A stretch of DNA of 64,000 nt from Imbricaverruca yamaguchii (taxonomy: Eukaryota; Arthropoda; Thecostraca; Neoverrucidae). This document shows, in pieces, positions 48,860-59,425 of this stretch. The notes beneath the pieces were generated by a model. It was not told the origin of the DNA, ran no database searches, and saw nothing but the letters and a program-made list of their open reading frames with translations. The position numbers and the translations under genes were made by a program. Each line of letters begins with the position of its first letter. Position 1 is the first letter of the stretch. The DNA is taken from the NCBI GenBank assembly GCA_034440575.1, contig JAOTOL010001001.1, forward strand, positions 28,501 to 92,500, written 5' to 3'.

Positions 48860-49770
48860 ATTTACAAAAGCATCTACACTGACGGTTCAAAAGCACACCC
48901 ACCACTACAGATGGACACATCGGCGATGCTGTACTCCGGTAGAGCACCGCCCTGGATCATTTTGCGTACCCGTCTGCCGGACACAGCATCGACATACACC
49001 CCAGAATAATACGCAATTTTATCGGCCTACACAACTATGTACAAAACAAAAATGGATCACCGCAGCACAGCCACAGACGCCAATTCATGAATGTAAAACA
49101 GCGCATCTCACCAAACTTCCAAACACCTCCTTTCCGAAAATACTATGCATACACAACAAATTAACCACACTTCAACAACCACGGCTTCCTTGAATCAAAA
49201 ATCACACAAACATTCCCGGCATCGACCACGCAGACACCGAAGGAAACTCAGCCTGAACACTTCTACAAACCACACAATGCGTTTTCTCACAATCTGACTA
49301 TTACCTCACAATTCACCAGGCAAGCAACAAGTGCATTCAACAAACATGGGACACCGCAAGAACCAACTCCACGAAATCCACCCCAAACACGAACACTATC
49401 GATCAAAACACTAGACCTAGGGAACGCACATTGACACTCATCGGACACACAAACCTCATTCATTCCCAACTCATGCTGAAACGCCCATGACCACAATGCT
49501 CCACATGTCACCAATCACTTTCCGCCAAACACATACTCATCCACTGCACCAAGTACACCAACGAGAGACAACATATCGCAGAAGTGACAGAAGAAGTGGC
49601 GCAGAAGTGGCGCAGAAGTGACAGCGCCCTTCTCCATAGTGACTGCCCCTCCATCAAGCATCAGCTAGTGTCCTTGCCCAGTCTTCTTTCCTACACTGCA
49701 GCTGAGAAGAAATTGATCGGACTGACGACTTGGTGCCGCCCGAAATTCCTGTGTCTCCAACAATGACCGT
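48860..49770 (+). pseudogene. RNase H and C-terminal remnant of a LINE
   Basis: SIYTDGSKAHPPLQMD near 48865 is the start of a ribonuclease H domain (first catalytic Asp in TDGS), and RLPDTASTYTPE follows. Frameshifts and stops interrupt the rest. Further on, the frame near 49430-49580 has RTLTLIGHTNLIHSQLMLKR, then CSTCHQSLSAKHILIHCTKY, the Cys-rich C-terminal block found after RNase H in I/R1/jockey-group LINEs. The reverse transcriptase is not present, so the copy is 5'-truncated. It removes RNA from cDNA hybrids in intact relatives; here it is dead. Confidence 0.72.
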
Positions 49771-50571
49771 CTACCTCCTATCGTCTATCTTCAGCTCTAC
49801 CAGTCTTCCATCTTCAGCTCTACCATGCATACAGACATCATCAGACTTCTGCTAACCATCGCCCTGGTCCGAATGTTCAACGCCATCACGTCCCCCGGTC
49901 CGCGACGCCATCAACTACGCGACCTTGACTCCCGCCAGTCACCACCCTCGCCTCTGCAGAGCGAGAAACCAGACCGTCGGCGTCAGACCGTCAACGCCAA
50001 AGAAAACACGACTGGGCAGGCGCGGCGCCAGGGTTGGCAGACAACGGGGATCACGAGGCGCAACAAGCCAGGCGACGACTCAGCAGCGCAAAGGGCAGCT
50101 GCACCTGCGACTCATCAATGCCCAATCTATAAAACCTAAGCTACTTGAGCTACAGCACGACCTTCTTTCTTACTCTCTAGACCTAGCTATGGTGACAGAC
50201 CTGGCTGCGACCTAGCACCCCCACGCGTCTCATTAACTTCCCTGGTTGCCAGTTAAAACGTGCGGACCGGCCTGACTCTAGTGTCTACGGTGGGGTGGCG
50301 ATTATCGCCAAGTCAGCGCTCACTATTACCGTTTTGAAAATTTATATGTTTCCAAACTCGAGCTCCAAATTAGAATCACTCTGGACCAAAGTCAAAGATA
50401 AAAGCGGAAGGTATTTCATTCTGGTGGCAATCTACCGACCTCCTCGTAACACTCTACCTGCCTTAAATGATAACTTCGCTGAACTCGAAAGACAGGTTCA
50501 ATTATCGACACTGAACTTTACCGGCACTTTCTACCCCGTAGGTGATCTAAATTGCAACCTTCTCGACACGG

Positions 50572-50820
50572 CTAGGTTCTTTGGGACTGTTCTTTGGAAC
50601 AGTCTCCCCGAAGAAGTTAGGGCCGAGAATATGCGACGGGCTTTTAAGTTTAAGCTGAAGGAGGCGCTGAGAAGAGCTGTACGTGAGAATGTTTGAGTAT
50701 TGTATCCGTGTGTTTCTTAATGTTTCAGTGGCCTCCTGTCCCACCCCTTTCTTTCTAGCGTTTTTGACATTTGATGCTGAGTGTCTCTTGGTACCAATAC
50801 AAGGAATACAATACAATACG
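50572..50820 (+). mobile_element. 3' tail of another LINE, inserted
   Basis: The frame RFFGTVLWNSLPEEVRAE, then NMRRAFKFKLKEAL, is the C-terminal signature of CR1-group reverse transcriptases. It sits abruptly within the endonuclease of the host LINE. It is followed by a ~130-bp untranslated region and short (aatac)n repeats (50805-50818). Confidence 0.7.
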
Positions 50821-51066
50821 GCAAAGTGCCCCAGCAAAACACACCTGCTTCAGTTCGTAAAAACACTATTCACTTACTGTGATAGTGAAGCGCCCTACAT
50901 TCGCCACAGGCTCTTTATTGGATGTCATCATAACAAATTCGCCCACCTCTGTCGACAGACCCAAAGTGAGTTTCTGCCACTACATTCCCCACATATTTAT
51001 CACATGTTCAATCAAAGTAAACGTAGTCCACGCGCCCTTAAGCCCAAATAATCAATAAATCAATCA
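50821..51066 (+). mobile_element. SINE-like sequence with (AATC)n tail
   Basis: It ends with gtccacgcgcccttaagccc, aaataatcaataaatcaatc, matching the tail at 24433-24470. The host LINE coding sequence resumes immediately after it. No box A or box B could be assigned with confidence, so the 5' part may be truncated or of other origin. Confidence 0.55.
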
Positions 51067-53210
51067 ATCAAAGCAAACAGGCCTGCCTCAGTTAATACCG
51101 TGATAAAGTCACGTTCTGTCGGACGAGTGGACACCTCAGAACTGACTGACCTTGGTGAGATCGACTGGGTCCAGGTCACTGGTCGCATCTCAGTAACCGA
51201 TAAATGGGACACCCTGCTGAGATTGCTAACACCTATTCTCGACGAGCACCTGCCACTCAGAAACATCAAAATTCGGAACCCAACAGCACCACATGTTAGC
51301 GAAGCTACTAAGCATCTCATGCATCGGCGAAATGTAGCCTTGCGCTTACAAGATAGAAACACTTACAAAGTACTTAACCGACAAGTTCGATCAGCTATTA
51401 GAGCTGACTGTAGGGAAGAGATTAGCGGAAAGATAGCTCAGAAAGGTCAATCAGCTGCGTGGCGTGCTATCAAGCCTATTATCGATACAAAAAAAGGTCA
51501 CATAGAATACAACCTCAGGTCCTACCTGAGCAGCTAAATCAATATTTTGTTAGTGTCGGACCAAACGTATCAGCAGAGGTTAAACGCCAGGCAAACACGC
51601 CTAAACACACATCTCCCAGTTGCCGGCTATCGTGCGTCTCGACCAGCTTCTATAAAGTCACCCATATCACCCATATCTCTTGAACAGCTAGCCAAAATCT
51701 CCATAAACATGAGAAGCACATGTGCGTGCGGACCCGACGGGATCTGTATTAAGGTTATCAAATTTATGCTCTTTTTTATCGGCGAAGTGCTGCTCGACAT
51801 TATAAACACATGCCTGACAACAGCCGATATCCCATCCACTTGGAAACAGTCAATAGTAACTCCTATTCACAAATCAGGAGATCCTTCGAATCTCTCTAAT
51901 TTTAGACCCATCTCACTGGTTCCGGTTATCGCCAAGATCACTGAGAGAGTAGTGCAGAAACAACTATATCACTACCTAAACTCAAACCACCTACTGGCCC
52001 AAACTCAGCACGGCTTCAGACCACGCCACTCTACGAAAACCGCCGTTATCTCAGTCACGGACGAAATACTAGCAGCAATGGACCGTTCGGAAGTAGCTCT
52101 CCTTTGCATTCTGGACCTCATTAAATGTTTCGATGTAATAGACCACATCAAACTGCTCACTAAACTTGAACTCCATGGAATCGATACCGACTGGTTTAAA
52201 GCATATCTGGGAGGTCACACGCAGGCTGTTAGCGTCTCAGATCAACACGGAAACAGGCATCTATCCTCCTTTCTCCCAAACAACATAGGTGTCCTTCGAG
52301 GCTCATCATTAGGTCCATTTCTCTATTGCATCTCAAACGACCTCAGTTTGTACGTCCCGGTAGCACATGTCACCCAGTTCGCAGACGACACCCAAGTCCT
52401 CATCTCCGGTCGGAAATCTTATCTCCAAAATCTGATGTCATATGGAGACATGTCTGAACCAGCTCTACGACTACTTCCTGGATAACGGCTTAAAGGTGAA
52501 TGCGACGAAAACTCAGCTTCTTACTCTCGGATCGCGTCAAAATCTGCGCAATATTACCCGGATACGAGTGTGCTTTAGGGACGCCGTGATAGATGAGAAA
52601 CATTCGTGTAAGAGCCTTGGGGTGACATTCGATCGCCACATGTCGTGGGATTCCCATGTAGCTCTTGTGGTCCGTAAGTGCACTGAGTTCCTTCTGGCCC
52701 TGAGCCATCTGCGTCACCAGCTGCCGACCAGTACCTTCTTCACTATGGTCAATAGCCTAGTTATATCCAATATCCGATACTGCATATCTGTTTCCGGGAA
52801 CGGGTCGTCAGCAAACATCCACAGACCAGACAAGATTATCAACTTCGCCACTAGAGTCGTGTCAGGTCTCCGTAACTTTGATCATATTTATGATGCCCGA
52901 AACGAGTTGGTTCTCCTCACTGCAGCTGATCTGTACCTATTTCACAGTCTCACTTTGCTCCACAAGATTATTCTGACGGGTGAGCCTACGCACATTGCCG
53001 GTCAAATCACTGCAAACTCTACCCTGCGAAACCGTCACACACGTGCAGACGACCACCTGCACCTGCCAGCCATACACAGAGAGGTTGGCCGCAGGAGATT
53101 TCTCTACTCGTCTGTCTTGCACTACAACAAACTTCCTACTGAAACAAAAACATCGAGGCTGTCTAACTTCAAGAAACACGCACTAGCGTATTTCCACGAA
53201 CAATACTAGT

Positions 53211-54115
53211 CACACAAAAAACTTACACCATAGATATGTGTACACTATGAAATCACCTTTAGACCATCGCTTTCCTATCACTTCTACAAGCCACTCGTGT
53301 ATAGCTCGTGTTGCAAGTACGGTGTATGCAGTGCGGAAAGTGATATGGATGTTGTATTATGTTAGCATACGAATGTTTGTTGCGCATCTGCTCCCACTAT
53401 TGACCAAAAATATATCCTTTCTTTGTAAATATCTGTGAGTGCAACCCAGACTGTCCGTAACAGCCACTGCACGTGGAGGGCAACGACCGTCTAACATTAC
53501 ACGAATATATCTTCCACTTTCTTTCAACCACACACATTGTTCTGACCTGTGATAAAAAATGGAGAACGAGAAAAGAAAAGAGGTATAAAAGAAAAGAAAA
53601 CACGAATAAAAACCTAGAGGAACAAGTACAAGATAAGTGAAAAATGAAAGAGAAAGGAAAACAAAACGTATTCAAAAGACAAACAAAGCACGAACGTTCC
53701 AAAAAGTGTATGATTTGTTGTTTAAATATTCACTGTTCTGTGGCGATGCCCCGTACCCAACCCACCCTCTACACCCCATACCACAAACTGGCACCGTCCG
53801 GACCGGCAACTCGTCACCACTTCAGCATCTACGGCCTGTTTACGATTCCAGACCTACTTCAATCCCCTTCAACTCTACTCTTATCTACTCCTCTAGCTTC
53901 AAGACAACCTTCAACTACACTTCCCCGTAAATCCCTTCAGGTCAACTCTATGAATCCTTCTCGTCTGCTCTCCTTAACTGAATATTCCTCGAAACCACCT
54001 TACCTTACCTCTCAACGTTACATAGCCACGCTCACAGAATAACAACCGGCATCATCAGCACGGTGGCAGACTGGCCGAATTCAACAACAGCAACAACAAC
54101 ATATAAAACAGCACA
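53211..54115. other. unassigned DNA after the second LINE
   Basis: The first 200 bp may be its 3' untranslated region. A purine-rich gaaaagaaaag region lies at 53560-53680. No gene is recognised. Confidence 0.4.
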
Positions 54116-54118
54116 TGC

Positions 54119-54127
54119 ATGCACACA

Positions 54128-54171
<44 letters not shown>

Positions 54172-54172
54172 C
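54119..54172. repeat. (ACGC)n microsatellite
   Basis: About 13 ACGC units, preceded by ACAC. Confidence 0.95.
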
Positions 54173-54184
54173 TTTGCTTTTACT

Positions 54185-54320
54185 TTGGTGTTACTTTCCC
54201 TCCCAACTGAAAAAAACGATACACTTCCAGAGGAAATGAGTCGTTGCATCATGTTGACAGTATTTATGAGCATTGCATCAGAAAAAGAGATTCCAAGAAC
54301 TCAAAAATAACCTTACACAG
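54185..54320 (-). repeat. inverted copy of the repeat at 32790-32930
   Basis: tttggtgttactttccctcc, caactgaaaaaaacgata and cacttccagaggaaatgagt match the reverse complement of 32800-32930 across about 130 bp, ending at ccaagaactcaaaaa against the complement of tttttaagttctcg. Confidence 0.75.
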
Positions 54321-55019
54321 CAATCTTACCACTATTTTTTTTCTAATGTCGACCCCTGTTTCGTATGCAGTAGCCTATCCTATTTGGCTACACGCACTGT
54401 TACAGGCTCGATTGCTATTGGACTTTCCCATCGCCAACTATTCAAAAGTTAGGACAGCCAGCTTAGGAATGCCTCAGGATGCCAATATACATGTCATTGC
54501 TTTCCACACCTACAGTTCACTATAACTATTTGCATCTTTTTATTTGTCTTTTTTTGCAGATAGGCCACCACCAGTTATTAGTAGAAGTAGCCCCAGGAGC
54601 ACCTCAGCTAGGTAGCAAGCTAGTAACGCCAAGGCACTCCTGGGGCCACAAAGTGAAAAGTGTTATGAGGGGAAAAGTGTACATACATGTGCACTATCAC
54701 ACAAATCTGTGTGACAGTGTCTCAGCATATCCACACACATGAAACATTTATACCTAAACTTACTTCACATACATAAATACATGCACTCACACATACATAC
54801 AAATATATATACATACAGATATACTAGCATGTACATACATAAGTATACACTGATCTGCATCCATGCACATCCATTCACAAACATACACACAGTAGCACAC
54901 AGCTGAAATCACATGCAATTAATCATATAGGTACAATTGCATCATCGCATATGCATTTATTTGTTTGTCCAGCTTTACTCATGCATACGTATCATACATA
55001 TCAACCTACATATATCCTC
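54321..55019. other. unassigned DNA with a short hairpin at 54589-54648
   Basis: Arms agccccaggagcacct (54589-54604) and aggcactcctggggc (54632-54646) pair at 14 of 15 positions around a ~27-nt loop. The remaining DNA is rich in (catacata)-type strings (54750-54900) with no gene. Confidence 0.55.
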
Positions 55020-56420
55020 TCTTTTTTGTAATGCGAAATTGTTAATTTGACTAACCATTTAGCTTGAGATGTATAAGTCAATAAAATATGTTCTGATAAC
55101 TATTTTTATATCTTCTTTCTTAATAGGTACATGATTACAGGACAGAAATTTTGTACCAATGATAGTATTCCAAGTTCTTGGTGCTATAAATTATATGGAA
55201 TGAAGTCTGTAGGTTTTTGATGAAAAAGGTACATGGAATTGTTCAGCATGCCTCAAGTTACTTGGTGATGTGTATTTGAACATATTCATTACAGTGATTG
55301 GTAACGTTTGATTAAGAAATCTGTGAAGTAGTAGTATGTTCTGTTCTTGTACAATATGAGGGAACTTCAATATGTTATATTTGACAAATAGTTCAATTGT
55401 AGGATATGAATAGTGCTGATTATCTATGATTTGTAACGCCCTTTTTTGTATTTTAACAATTCTATTTAATCGTGTTGGAAAATTGTTTCCCCATATTAAT
55501 GCACAATAATTGAAATATGGAAGAATCAAAGTATTATATAAATATTTCAATTCACGACTTGTGATAAAGAATTTTGCTCTTCCCATTATTCCTAGATTTC
55601 TGCTAGTTTTTGCAGCAACATATGCTATGTGAAATTTTCATGTTAATTTTTCATCAACTATTACTCCAAGATATGTGATTTGCTGTTTCCTATGAACTAT
55701 TTGAGAATTTATTGCTATATTTAAGTCGGCACAAGGCATACTGGAGTAAATTTGGTAGTTTGTTTTGTTGACATTCAGTGATAATCTATTGGCCTGGAAC
55801 CATTCAGTCATTCCTGATACATTGGCATTGACTTTAACTTGTAATTCCTCAATATTCGTAGCTTTGATCATGACAGCAGCATCATCAGGAAATAAATAGA
55901 ATGTTCCATCTAAAGAAGTACCCAAATCATTAATGTATATAAGAAAGAGTAGTGGACCGAGGATGGAGCCTTGTGGAACTCCCATAATAATGCACTCTGC
56001 ATCTGAGACTACATCATTAATTTTAGTTTGCTGATATCGATGTTTTAAATAAGACTGCAATATCATGAGCAGAGTTCCTGATATGCCAATATGTTGTATT
56101 TTTTAAAGTAAAATATCCATGCTCACAGTATCAAAGGCGTTTTTCAAGTCAATATAGAGACCACATGTAAGTTCTTTCTTTTCCAAAGATGTTGTAATTT
56201 GGTCATACATGTGAGCAATCGGCATGTATGTGCTATGTTTTTTTCTAAATCCAAATTGGAGAGTGCTGAGTATATTATTCAGCTCTAGATAAGATAAGAG
56301 GTATGAATATACCATTTTTTCAAGAATTTTTGAACATACTGATAGCATAGAAATTGGCCTATAATTTGTGAATTTGGTGATACTACTGTACCATGGTGAT
56401 ACTACTGTTCATTTGGATGA
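55020..56420 (-). mobile_element. 5'-truncated CR1-like LINE
   Basis: In element orientation it starts abruptly near 56420, within the reverse transcriptase (ITKFTNYRPISMLSVCSKI), next to the AC microsatellite. It ends in an AT-rich 3' region near 55020-55150. Endonuclease and ORF1 are absent, as in typical truncated LINE insertions. Confidence 0.78.
55191..56414 (-). pseudogene. reverse transcriptase of the third LINE, one frame with two stops
   Basis: A single frame runs from about 56414 to the stop at 55191, interrupted only by in-frame stops at about 56103-56105 and 55638-55640. Motifs are FGFRKKHSTYMPIAHM (56250), LYIDLKNAFDTVSMDI (56150), GVPQGSILGPLLFLIYINDL (55980) and the catalytic box, which reads YLFPDDAAV (55900) instead of FADD. 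The C-terminal part has YNTLILPYFNYCALIWG (55530). The lack of frameshifts marks it as younger than the other two LINEs. The Ala-to-Pro change in the catalytic box would also be damaging. Confidence 0.85.
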
Positions 56421-56460
56421 TGATTTGGATAACCATGCTCAACAAGGAAATACTCTGATT

Positions 56461-56484
56461 ACACACACACACGCACGCACGCAT

Positions 56485-56577
<93 letters not shown>

Positions 56578-56625
56578 TGCGTGCGTGCGTGCGCGCGTGT
56601 GTGTGTGTGTGTATGTATGTGTGCG
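56461..56625. repeat. (AC)n followed by (GT)n microsatellite
   Basis: About 110 bp of AC-rich repeat switch at 56572-56600 through gtgcgtgcgtgcgcgcgtgt into GT repeats. This gives a self-complementary, Z-DNA-prone tract. Confidence 0.95.
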
Positions 56626-57286
56626 TCTAGGCATATATATCCATACAGCGCATATGTGCCCTACATGGATATTAATGCCTAGATGCATTTTTACCAAAAC
56701 AGCACAAAAAAAGAGAGGCTGGTCATATGGAAAACGTCACTCGTGAACGCCGCGCCAATTTGGATATCATAGCGGCACTACAACCACTGATGTGGTGGAC
56801 GGTGATGATGCTTGAAGAGTTGATGCACGCTTCCGATGGCGAATTGGCCAATAAGAGCCAGTCTGAATTCCGCTGTCCCAGCTAAGGTAACACGTATTTT
56901 CGGTTTAAATATATCAAAAATTAATTACTCGCCTTCCTTGTGAGAGAGCTGCTTAATCTCACATAATCGAACAGTCACAGGATGAGAGTTCCGAAATCGC
57001 TGGCGGATATCTCTCGCTAAGCTGCTGGCAACTGATGTAGAAATGAATTCGCAGATGGATGATTGAATTCCGGCCGCCAGTATCAGCCGGATGAACGCCA
57101 TTGGTTATGTCGGCAAGTCTGACCAGCTCATGGAATGCTCGCCCTGTGGCCAAGGTTGCTATCGGGCTTGTTACATTCAATTCATGCGTTGAAACATATT
57201 GCACCTTTGGGCGACAAGTTTGACAGACTGCTTGCAGCGTTCGATTTGTGAGTATCGGCCCGTTCGCCAATTGTCAATGTGTTGTG
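56626..57286. other. unassigned DNA
   Basis: No gene is recognised. The frame 56959-57270 (minus) has no domain character. Confidence 0.35.
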
Positions 57287-57766
57287 GCTTCCGGGCGGCC
57301 ATGTGTGTGGCAGGTCTGACCTGAGCCTGCACCAACAGTATGTGCCACATGACGGCCTACCAGGCAGTGTGTGGCAGGTCTGACCTGAGCCTGCACCAAC
57401 AGTATGTGCCACATGACGGCCTACCAGGCAGTGTGTGGCAGGTCTGACCTGAGCCTGCACCAACAGTATGTGTAATACTGACAGCCTGCCAGACGGTGTG
57501 TGGCATGTCTGACCTGAGCCTGCACCAACAGTATGTGTCACATGATGGCCTGCCAGGCAGTGTGTGGCAGGTCTGACCTGAGCCTGCACCAACAGTATGT
57601 GTAATGCTGACAGCCTGCCAGACGGTGTGTGGCAGGTCTGACCTGAGCCTGCACCAACAGTATGTGTCACATGACGGCCTGCCATGCAGTGTGTGGCAGG
57701 TCTGACCTGAGCCTGCACCAACAGTATGTGTAATACTAACGGGTTTCCGGGCGGTGTGTGTGGCAG
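57287..57766 (+). repeat. tandem array of exon-2 splice-acceptor copies (seven plus the true one)
   Basis: Units of 64-67 bp each hold a branch-point-like string, an acceptor ending ggcag, and 24 bases resembling the exon-2 start (gtctgacctgagcctgcacc, aaca), followed by gtatgtg, a donor-like sequence. Exon-like starts are at 57314, 57378, 57442, 57507 (acceptor mutated to ggcat), 57571, 57636 and 57700; the true exon starts at 57767. Two unit types alternate, one with cacatgacggcct.ccaggca and one with taatactgacagcctgccag. The last has the perfect tactaac. In the receptor's phase every decoy reads a TGA as its fourth codon. Confidence 0.9.
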
Positions 57767-57831
57767 GTCCGACCTACATCCGCACCAACATGCTGATCCG
57801 GAGCATGGGTCCCATATCCGAGCTGGACATG
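57767..57831 (+). CDS. GABA-A receptor alpha-like subunit, second exon in window
   Basis: The exon is 65 bp long. Acceptor ggcag ends at 57766 and donor gtgagt starts at 57832. Entered in phase 1, it completes the Gly codon begun by exon 1 and encodes PTYIRTNMLIRSMGPISELDM, ending in phase 0. This is the first beta strand of the Cys-loop receptor extracellular domain. The V/T-x-V-N-x-x-V/I-R-S-M/L-G-P-I-S-E-x-D-M pattern is typical of GABA-A and invertebrate GABA/glycine-like subunits. The branch point tactaac at 57734-57740 lies 26-27 bases before the AG. The upstream neighbour exon is ~54 kb away. Confidence 0.9.
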
Positions 57832-58246
57832 GTGAGTAAAGCTGCTACCACACGTCATTCAGTAAACCTTAGTCAAATGAGGTCTTCAGGGCGCATCGAC
57901 CATGTTGACCATATAACAACATTAGCCAAATGGTTAGTTCACTATGTAAGCAGATCCAAACCAACAAAATTAACTTCCGCACTATTTATCAAATTTGTGG
58001 GTTTCATTCCTCATTGCAATCACATTTTAAAGCTGCGGTGGCAAGAAACACTTCTCGATCACAAGCTGCAATATTTCCTTATTTGTAGCGTTGCGCTTAT
58101 AGCATGGATGAGCGCTGATCAAGCTCTTCGCATTTCGGGTGTCGATCTTGGTTCAATGTAAAACAATCGTAGGTTGAAAACCTACAAAACGTTTTTTGTT
58201 GTTATTGCAATGGTGACAAATTCAGTCGAAGGCACCTGTTAGTGGT

Positions 58247-58380
58247 GGCATGATCGGGCCGGGTCCACACCGTCGGCCGTCATCATGCGGTGGCAGTGAC
58301 ATTTGGCACCGATGGCATGATCGGGCCGGGTCCACACCGTCGGCCGTCTTCATGCGGTAGCAGTGACATTTGGCACCGAT
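58247..58380. repeat. 67-bp tandem duplication
   Basis: ggcatgatcgggccgggtcc starts at 58247 and again at 58314. The two copies differ at only a few positions. Confidence 0.95.
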
Positions 58381-58449
58381 GTTAGCCTGCATAATTGTGA
58401 ACACTGCTTTGTTCAGCGTTATATTTGCAGCTGTTCAATTAGATTCTAG

Positions 58450-59425
58450 AACAAATGTACGTAAGGACAAATGTACGTATGGCAGATATACGTAAACAAA
58501 TGTACGAAAGCAAATGTGCGTAAACAAATGTACGTATTGCAATTGTACGTAAGTGCAGATGTACGTATGGCTAATGTACGTAAGCGCAAATGTAAGTATG
58601 GCAATTGTACGTATGCGCAAATGTACGTATGCGCAAAAGTACGTGAGAGCAAATGTACGTAAGCGCAAATACACGTAAGCGCAAAAGTACGTAACCGCAA
58701 ATGTACGTACGCGCAAAAGTACGTATGCGCAAATGTACGTATGCGCAAATGTACGTAAGCGCAAATGAACGTATACGCAAATGTACGTATGCGCACATGT
58801 ACGTAAGCGCAAATGTACGTAAGCACAAAAGTACGTAAACGCAAATGTGCGTATGCGCAAAAGTACGTGAGCGCAAATGTACATACATGCAAAATGTACG
58901 TACATGCAAATGTACATGTACGTAAGCGCAAATGTACGTAAGTGCAAAAGTACATACGCGCAAATGTACGTAAGCGCAACAGTACCTAAACGTAAAAGAA
59001 TGCAAGAGCAAATGTACGTATGAGCCAATGTACGCACAAATGTACGTGCCTTTGCGTTTAACCAATGTATGCGTACGTGCCTTTGCGTTTAAGCACAATT
59101 GGTTAGGTTCATATGCCACACGTACATTTGCTCTTACGTACATTTGCGCATACGTACAATTGCCATAAGTGCATTTGTGCATACGTATATTTTGCCTTAC
59201 GCACATTTGCGCTTACGTACATTTGCGCTTACGAACATTTGCGCTTACATACACTTGCGCTTACGTACACTTGCGCATAGTACTTTCGCGCATACGTAAA
59301 TTTTCCATACGTACATCTGCGCTTACGTACAATTGCCATACGTACATCTGCGCTTACGTGCATTTACGTACGTGCATCTGTCATACGTACATTTGCGTTA
59401 CGAACATTTGTTCGGTTACCGTTGA
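58450..59425. repeat. 16-bp minisatellite arranged as two inverted arrays
   Basis: The left array (about 58450-59030) repeats acgtaagcgcaaatgt with A/T and G variants. The right array (about 59115-59425) repeats its reverse complement, acatttgcgcttacgt. They are separated by a ~85-bp centre with its own duplicated string (cgtgcctttgcgttta). Units contain the palindrome tacgta. Because 16 units of 3 bases equal three units of 16, long frames with a 16-residue period are open by chance. Confidence 0.93.

Larger units (their letters stand above)
50105..53209 (+). pseudogene. decayed endonuclease-reverse transcriptase of the second LINE
   Basis: The endonuclease starts with LRLINAQSIKPKLLELQHDL (50110), then GGVAIIAKS, ILVAIYRPPRNT and VGDLNCNLLD (50540-50570). 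After the inserted sequences it resumes at about 51085 with the linker. The reverse transcriptase follows: TPIHKSGDPSNLSNFRPISL (51860), QHGFRPRHSTKTAVIS (52008), DLIKCFDVIDH (52117; the usual SKAFD is altered), GVLRGSSLGPF (52290) and FADDTQVLI (52378). A frameshift near 52450 leads to the C-terminal thumb region, ending HNKLPTETK-like at 53130-53209. Frames also shift near 51500 and 51660. The copy cannot make a working enzyme. Confidence 0.85.
49820..53210 (+). mobile_element. non-LTR retrotransposon (CR1/L2 group), disrupted by other retroelements
   Basis: The element runs from a first-ORF remnant (about 49825-50100, basic and Gln-rich) through an endonuclease-reverse transcriptase ORF to the C terminus at 53209. 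It is broken at about 50572 by the tail of another LINE and a SINE-like sequence (to about 51066). Exact ends are not determined; no poly-A tail is seen at 53210. Confidence 0.8.

Noticed and set aside
57182..57721. 180-codon minus-strand frame with Val-Gly-Ala-Gly-Ser-Gly-Gln-Thr repeats
   Set aside because: It is the complement of the exon-2 acceptor minisatellite, with a period of 64-65 bp and no coding evidence.
58435..59206. Frames encoding Thr-Tyr-Ile-Cys-Ala-Tyr-Val-type repeats
   Set aside because: They have a 16-residue period from a 16-bp unit, and equivalent frames are open in other phases. This is a tandem repeat, not a repeat protein.
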